Shown here one piece after another: positions 15,058-18,613 of a stretch of DNA of 18,613 nucleotides (the stretch's first letter is position 1; each line of letters starts with the position of its first letter). The DNA is from UBA2287 sp037442025 (GTDB lineage: Bacteria; Bacteroidota; Bacteroidia; Bacteroidales; Tenuifilaceae): positions 1-18,613 of the forward strand of contig JBBIRB010000050.1 of the NCBI GenBank assembly GCA_037442025.1, in the 5' to 3' direction. The translations under genes and the position numbers were made by a program. Below the pieces are notes generated by a model. That model was given only the letters and a program-made list of their open reading frames with translations. It was not told the DNA's origin and did no database searches.

Positions 15058-18000
15058 TTAGGATTGATGAACGGTAAGTTGCTTAGGCAACCTAAGGCCA
15101 ATTACGGTTATATCGTCGCGTTGCGAAACCTCTTCTTTAAACTGGTAGAACTCATCGAGAAGTTTAGCGCCAATTCTATCGAGGGGTTTATCGATATGGG
15201 AAAGTATAACTGTATTTAACCTGCAAGTTGTAAACTTCTTCTTAATCGAGTTATTCTGGTCGGCCATACCATCGGTGTATACAAAGATAGAATCGCCCGG
15301 CTCGAGGGTTATGCGCTTATTAACAAAATCGGAATCGATATCGGGCATATTTCCACCTATGGACTTCCGATTCCCCTTTAGCATTTCCATTTTATCGGAA
15401 CCTTTTCGGTTATAGTATAGCGAACGGTTTGCTCCCGAAAAAGTTACCACAATTTCTCCGCTGGCTTTGTAATCGATGCAGCAGAGGCACACATCCATAC
15501 CGTCGAAATTTTCGGTCGATTTTTGATGCAAAACTACGTTTACAGCCTTGTCGAGTTCGGTTAGAATTTGCGATGGGTTGCTAATTTTACGTTCGTTAAC
15601 TATTTCACTCAGCAAGCGGCTTCCAATCATGCTCATGAATGCTCCGGGCACTCCATGCCCTGTACAATCAACCACCGCAAGAAATACTTTCTCACTATTC
15701 TTACCTTTCACGGGCCAATGCGACATCCAATAGAAGTCGCCCGAAACCACATCCTTGGGAATGTAAATAATGAAATTTTCGAAGAGCTGATTGAATAGCG
15801 TTTTCTCAGGCAAAATGGCTTGCTGAATAGTTACTGCATAGTACAAACTCGAACGAATGTTCTTATTCTGGGTCATAAGTTCGTCGCGGTGGGTCTGTAT
15901 CTCTTCCTTCTGCTGCTCAAGTTGCTCATTTATCTCCAAAATCCACTTTTGCTGCGAAACGATCTCCTTGGTGCGCTCGCTCACCAGCTCTTTCAATTTA
16001 ATGTTTGAATTCTGGAGCATACGAGTTTTGAGCCCCATAGACAGAATAACAATAAGCACCAGCGCCAGTAAATAGGCTACATAAGCAAATGGACTAAAGT
16101 ACCAAGGGCGCTTTACTTCAAAAGTGAATGTCACAACCGGACTTTCAACTTCGAACAGGTTCTGTGCCTTGAGATGAAAAGTATAAACTCCATAACTGAG
16201 GTTGGTGTACTCCTTTTTAGTGGCAGTAGTCCACTCAGACCATTTATTATCGAACCCCTCGAGCTGGTATGAAAACTTAGTTCGGTTGTTTTGTTCGAAA
16301 TAGGGCGATGAATAGAAAAAAACTATTGAGTTCTTTTTATAATCGATTTCGGGAATGGTTCCAGACGGCTGGGAAGTTCCGGTGCAATGGAAAGAACCAT
16401 CGCTACATTTACGCGTAAATGCGCCATTGAATATTGGAGCGCCACCGTTAGCCTCTACCCTACGTAGTAAAACTCTGGGAAGCCTTCGGCCTCTGGGTCG
16501 TTCCTTAGGGTCGAAACGGTAAAGGCCATCGGAGCCAGCAAACCAAGTGGTGCCATCTGACTCGGGTAGAACTGAATAAAAAATCATTCGAGGAATGGAA
16601 CTGAATTCGGCATAAAGCCGAGTAAAAGTACCATCGTCGTTAATATATGCACGTTCAATCCATCGGCTGAACGGTTCCTTGAAAGCCTCGAACCACAAAA
16701 AATCCCTACCATCGGTTCCAAAAATACGAATACCCATGTTTCCATCGGCAAATTCCTTTCCCAAGCTGCTATCGGGGATAAATTCATTATTTTGTGCCAC
16801 ATAGCGAGCTAATCCCTTTTCCGATGAGACCTTTATTGAGCCCATAACATTACGAATCTGCGCATCTTCATCGAGCTTTGAGTAGTGAGGCATTACTGGA
16901 AATTGCTGCAAATGGTCGAACACCAAACTTTCAGGATTGGATATTTGAGCACGAAAAACCGCTTCGTATCTCGAAATGAACCAAAGATTTCCCTCGTCAT
17001 CCTCGTCGATACTATGAACCCTTCCAGAAGTTCCACTAAACGCCCCAACAAAACGCCAGTTACCCTTATCTCTAACCATAACTCCAATTCCATTGTTGAG
17101 CCCTAGGTACAAAGTATTTTTTTGGAATTTCGACTGGTAAATGCTGTAGCATGGCATTGGGGTTAGCAGCAGGGCTTTATCGCCCTCAATTTTATATACT
17201 CCATCGCTCGTACCAACCAACAACTCTAATTGGTCGTCGGTTGACTTTACTGCTTTAAGACCCCACGAAAGATTGAGGATTCCATCAATCCGTTTAAAAC
17301 TCCCTTTGGGTTGCAACCTGTACACACCCGAATTGGTTGTTGCATATATTGATCCCTTATATCGTTCAACCGATTGAAGAACGCCTTGCATGCCCGATTC
17401 TTCGCCCCAATTGGTAATGGGAGCAACAACCGAAGTGAACGAAACCCCATTGTTTAAAGCAAACCAAATATTTTCCTGATTATCGGTGTTTATGTACCAA
17501 ACGGTTTCGTCTTGCAACCCAGTAGCCCTACCAATATGCCTAACAATTTCTCCTTCGGAGTTCAGAATTACAGCACCTCCCCTATACGTACCAATTGCAA
17601 AATAGCCATCGGCCAGAGCAACACCAGTATACACCCAATTTTGTTTGAAGAAATTGCTATTCGATGTATGGAAAGGGGTTATAGCTTTATTTCTATCGGA
17701 GAAATTCGTTTCGCTCAGCGCGTTTAAATGGTAAAGAAAAAACCCATCGGACTGAGTACCAACAAGAACCCTATCGGTTCCGAAAGGAAGCATGCAGTAA
17801 ATTCTTGATTTATCGAAGAGTTCTCCACCCGGAACCAACTGCATGGTATTGTTTTGCAAAACAGTTAAACCAATACCGGGCTGAACAGAAAAAATGCGAT
17901 TTGCCACATAGTAGGTTCTGTGAAATTGAGTGCCGGGTTTAATAACATTCACTTCACTACCCCTAATTTGAATTATACAACTGTTGGTACTAAAAAACAC

Positions 18001-18426
18001 ACCCATGGGGGTTGCATAAACCTGTCGAACTAGTCCTAATGGCTTACATTCGCTGCCCAGCATGCTTACTAAAGAGTAATAGCGCATGTTTCCTGTAGAA
18101 TCGGCAGCCAGGTAGCCCAGTTCGTCCTGCCCACCAAGCCAAACGCGCCCATGGCTATCCACATCGAGGCAGCGTACAAGTACATTATTTGCCGAAATGG
18201 TTCGCCATTCTATCCCGTCGAACTCGAGAACACCGCTATTATTAGCAACATAAATTAGCCCACGATGGTCCTGAGCTACAGCCCAGTTTTGGGAGTGCCC
18301 TCTGTAGTCGCGGTGAGAAAAGTTTTGCAAAGGGAATCGACCCACCTCCTTCGAAACACTTGAAATGGGAGAAAGTATGCTGCTTAAAACAGTAAGTAGA
18401 AATAAAAAAGCCCTTTGAAGGTTCAT
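15058..18426 (-). CDS. propeller/triple-tyrosine periplasmic sensor with SpoIIE/PP2C phosphatase output
   Basis: A 1122-residue membrane signalling protein. It has a signal peptide (about 1-25), then a long periplasmic region (about 35-690) with repeated propeller blades of the two-component-regulator type (for example SGVLEFDGIEWRTI near 64-78, GRVWLGGQ at 93-100, NIWFALNNGVSF at 319-330, NLWFISR at 480-486, GTTWFAGSDGLYRF at 625-638). A triple-tyrosine domain occupies about 698-772 (YQLEGFDNKWSEW, then YTNLSYGVYTFHLKA). One transmembrane helix spans about 779-798, a coiled coil about 805-857, and a cytoplasmic SpoIIE phosphatase domain about 890-1115 (D897 in SGDFYW, D920 in VDCTGHGVPG, D1052 in TDGM, D1104/D1105 in QRDDIT). 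The sensor half resembles hybrid two-component systems of Bacteroidota, but the kinase is replaced by a phosphatase. Ligand and target are unknown. The start at 18426 is supported by the signal peptide. Confidence 0.9.
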   Translation of the reverse strand: MNLQRAFLFLLTVLSSILSPISSVSKEVGRFPLQNFSHRDYRGHSQNWAVAQDHRGLIYVANNSGVLEFDGIEWRTISANNVLVRCLDVDSHGRVWLGGQDELGYLAADSTGNMRYYSLVSMLGSECKPLGLVRQVYATPMGVFFSTNSCIIQIRGSEVNVIKPGTQFHRTYYVANRIFSVQPGIGLTVLQNNTMQLVPGGELFDKSRIYCMLPFGTDRVLVGTQSDGFFLYHLNALSETNFSDRNKAITPFHTSNSNFFKQNWVYTGVALADGYFAIGTYRGGAVILNSEGEIVRHIGRATGLQDETVWYINTDNQENIWFALNNGVSFTSVVAPITNWGEESGMQGVLQSVERYKGSIYATTNSGVYRLQPKGSFKRIDGILNLSWGLKAVKSTDDQLELLVGTSDGVYKIEGDKALLLTPMPCYSIYQSKFQKNTLYLGLNNGIGVMVRDKGNWRFVGAFSGTSGRVHSIDEDDEGNLWFISRYEAVFRAQISNPESLVFDHLQQFPVMPHYSKLDEDAQIRNVMGSIKVSSEKGLARYVAQNNEFIPDSSLGKEFADGNMGIRIFGTDGRDFLWFEAFKEPFSRWIERAYINDDGTFTRLYAEFSSIPRMIFYSVLPESDGTTWFAGSDGLYRFDPKERPRGRRLPRVLLRRVEANGGAPIFNGAFTRKCSDGSFHCTGTSQPSGTIPEIDYKKNSIVFFYSSPYFEQNNRTKFSYQLEGFDNKWSEWTTATKKEYTNLSYGVYTFHLKAQNLFEVESPVVTFTFEVKRPWYFSPFAYVAYLLALVLIVILSMGLKTRMLQNSNIKLKELVSERTKEIVSQQKWILEINEQLEQQKEEIQTHRDELMTQNKNIRSSLYYAVTIQQAILPEKTLFNQLFENFIIYIPKDVVSGDFYWMSHWPVKGKNSEKVFLAVVDCTGHGVPGAFMSMIGSRLLSEIVNERKISNPSQILTELDKAVNVVLHQKSTENFDGMDVCLCCIDYKASGEIVVTFSGANRSLYYNRKGSDKMEMLKGNRKSIGGNMPDIDSDFVNKRITLEPGDSIFVYTDGMADQNNSIKKKFTTCRLNTVILSHIDKPLDRIGAKLLDEFYQFKEEVSQRDDITVIGLRLPKQLTVHQS

Positions 18427-18455
18427 TGCAATATTTTCATTGAATTCCTTATGGG

Positions 18456-18484
18456 CAAAGTAAATAAAAAAAACTAATCGACAA
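18456..18484 (-). promoter_or_regulatory. promoter of the propeller/SpoIIE gene
   Basis: On the minus strand TTACTTTG (18463-18456) differs from the -7 consensus TAnnTTTG by one base, and a TTG (18484-18482) lies 18 nt upstream at the standard -33 spacing. The start codon is 29 nt downstream. Confidence 0.5.
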
Positions 18485-18486
18485 TA

Positions 18487-18509
18487 CCTAATTGTTAAGA
18501 AACATTAGG
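18487..18509. repeat. small inverted repeat just upstream of the promoter
   Basis: CCTAATTGTT and AACATTAGG form a 9-bp stem with one bulged T and a 4-nt loop. It lies directly upstream of the -33 element of the propeller/SpoIIE gene. It may be a regulator site; no T-run follows it. The remaining bases to 18613 are AT-rich and I see no gene in them. Confidence 0.3.
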
Positions 18510-18613
18510 AATAGGTAAAATACTATATAAGAAAGTAACATTTTAAAAAACAAAAATTATCACTATTGTCCGATAAAAAATCATTGCTGGTTTTAGTGCT
18601 CAAGCCGCACGGG

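Noticed and set aside
15058..18426. Hybrid two-component histidine kinase
   Set aside because: No H-box, ATPase, receiver or AraC domain follows the triple-tyrosine domain; the C-terminus is a SpoIIE phosphatase with metal-binding aspartates.

Overview
The window looks like chromosome of an anaerobic, fermentative member of the Bacteroidota (probably Bacteroidales or a relative). The clues are promoter elements of the TAnnTTTG type, few Shine-Dalgarno sites, an outer-membrane TonB-type receptor with a carboxypeptidase-regulatory N-terminus, a periplasmic propeller/triple-tyrosine sensor, and an oxygen-sensitive [FeFe] hydrogenase. This placement rests on gene content and promoter style, not on a marker gene.

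Left half (1-7308): a hydrogen-metabolism locus with two divergent arms around a 218-bp intergenic region. The leftward arm is hydC-hydB-hydA, an NAD-linked multimeric (group A3-like, possibly electron-bifurcating) [FeFe] hydrogenase; hydA runs off the window start. The rightward arm encodes a small thioredoxin-like [2Fe-2S] ferredoxin, a sensory-type [FeFe] hydrogenase with Fd, H-cluster, Fes and PAS domains (HydS-like, matching the phosphatase-linked group C3 layout), and a SpoIIE/PP2C phosphatase with an extra C-terminal domain. The simplest reading is that the right arm senses H2 or redox state and adjusts expression or activity of the left arm. A perfect 7-bp inverted repeat lies between the arms.

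Middle (7325-12157): on the minus strand, a TonB-dependent/outer-membrane beta-barrel receptor with its own intrinsic terminator, followed downstream by a TPR-membrane-coiled-coil-SpoIIE phosphatase. The latter meets the sensor-linked phosphatase tail to tail, and an inverted repeat covers both stop codons.

Right half (12486-18426): on the plus strand, a 1-pyrroline-5-carboxylate dehydrogenase with a strong promoter and a terminator, then an EamA-type membrane transporter. Convergent with these is a 1122-residue propeller/triple-tyrosine/SpoIIE phosphatase. The last ~190 bp are AT-rich and hold only its promoter region and a small hairpin.

The most unusual points are: HydB has lost three of the four cysteines of its N-terminal [2Fe-2S] cluster; the HydS-like sensor has an altered H-cluster pocket; the small phosphatase carries an unassigned C-terminal domain; and three SpoIIE phosphatases of different architecture lie within 12 kb with no visible anti-sigma kinase or antagonist partner. 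No tRNA, rRNA, CRISPR, insertion sequence or hydrogenase maturation gene (hydE/F/G) was seen.
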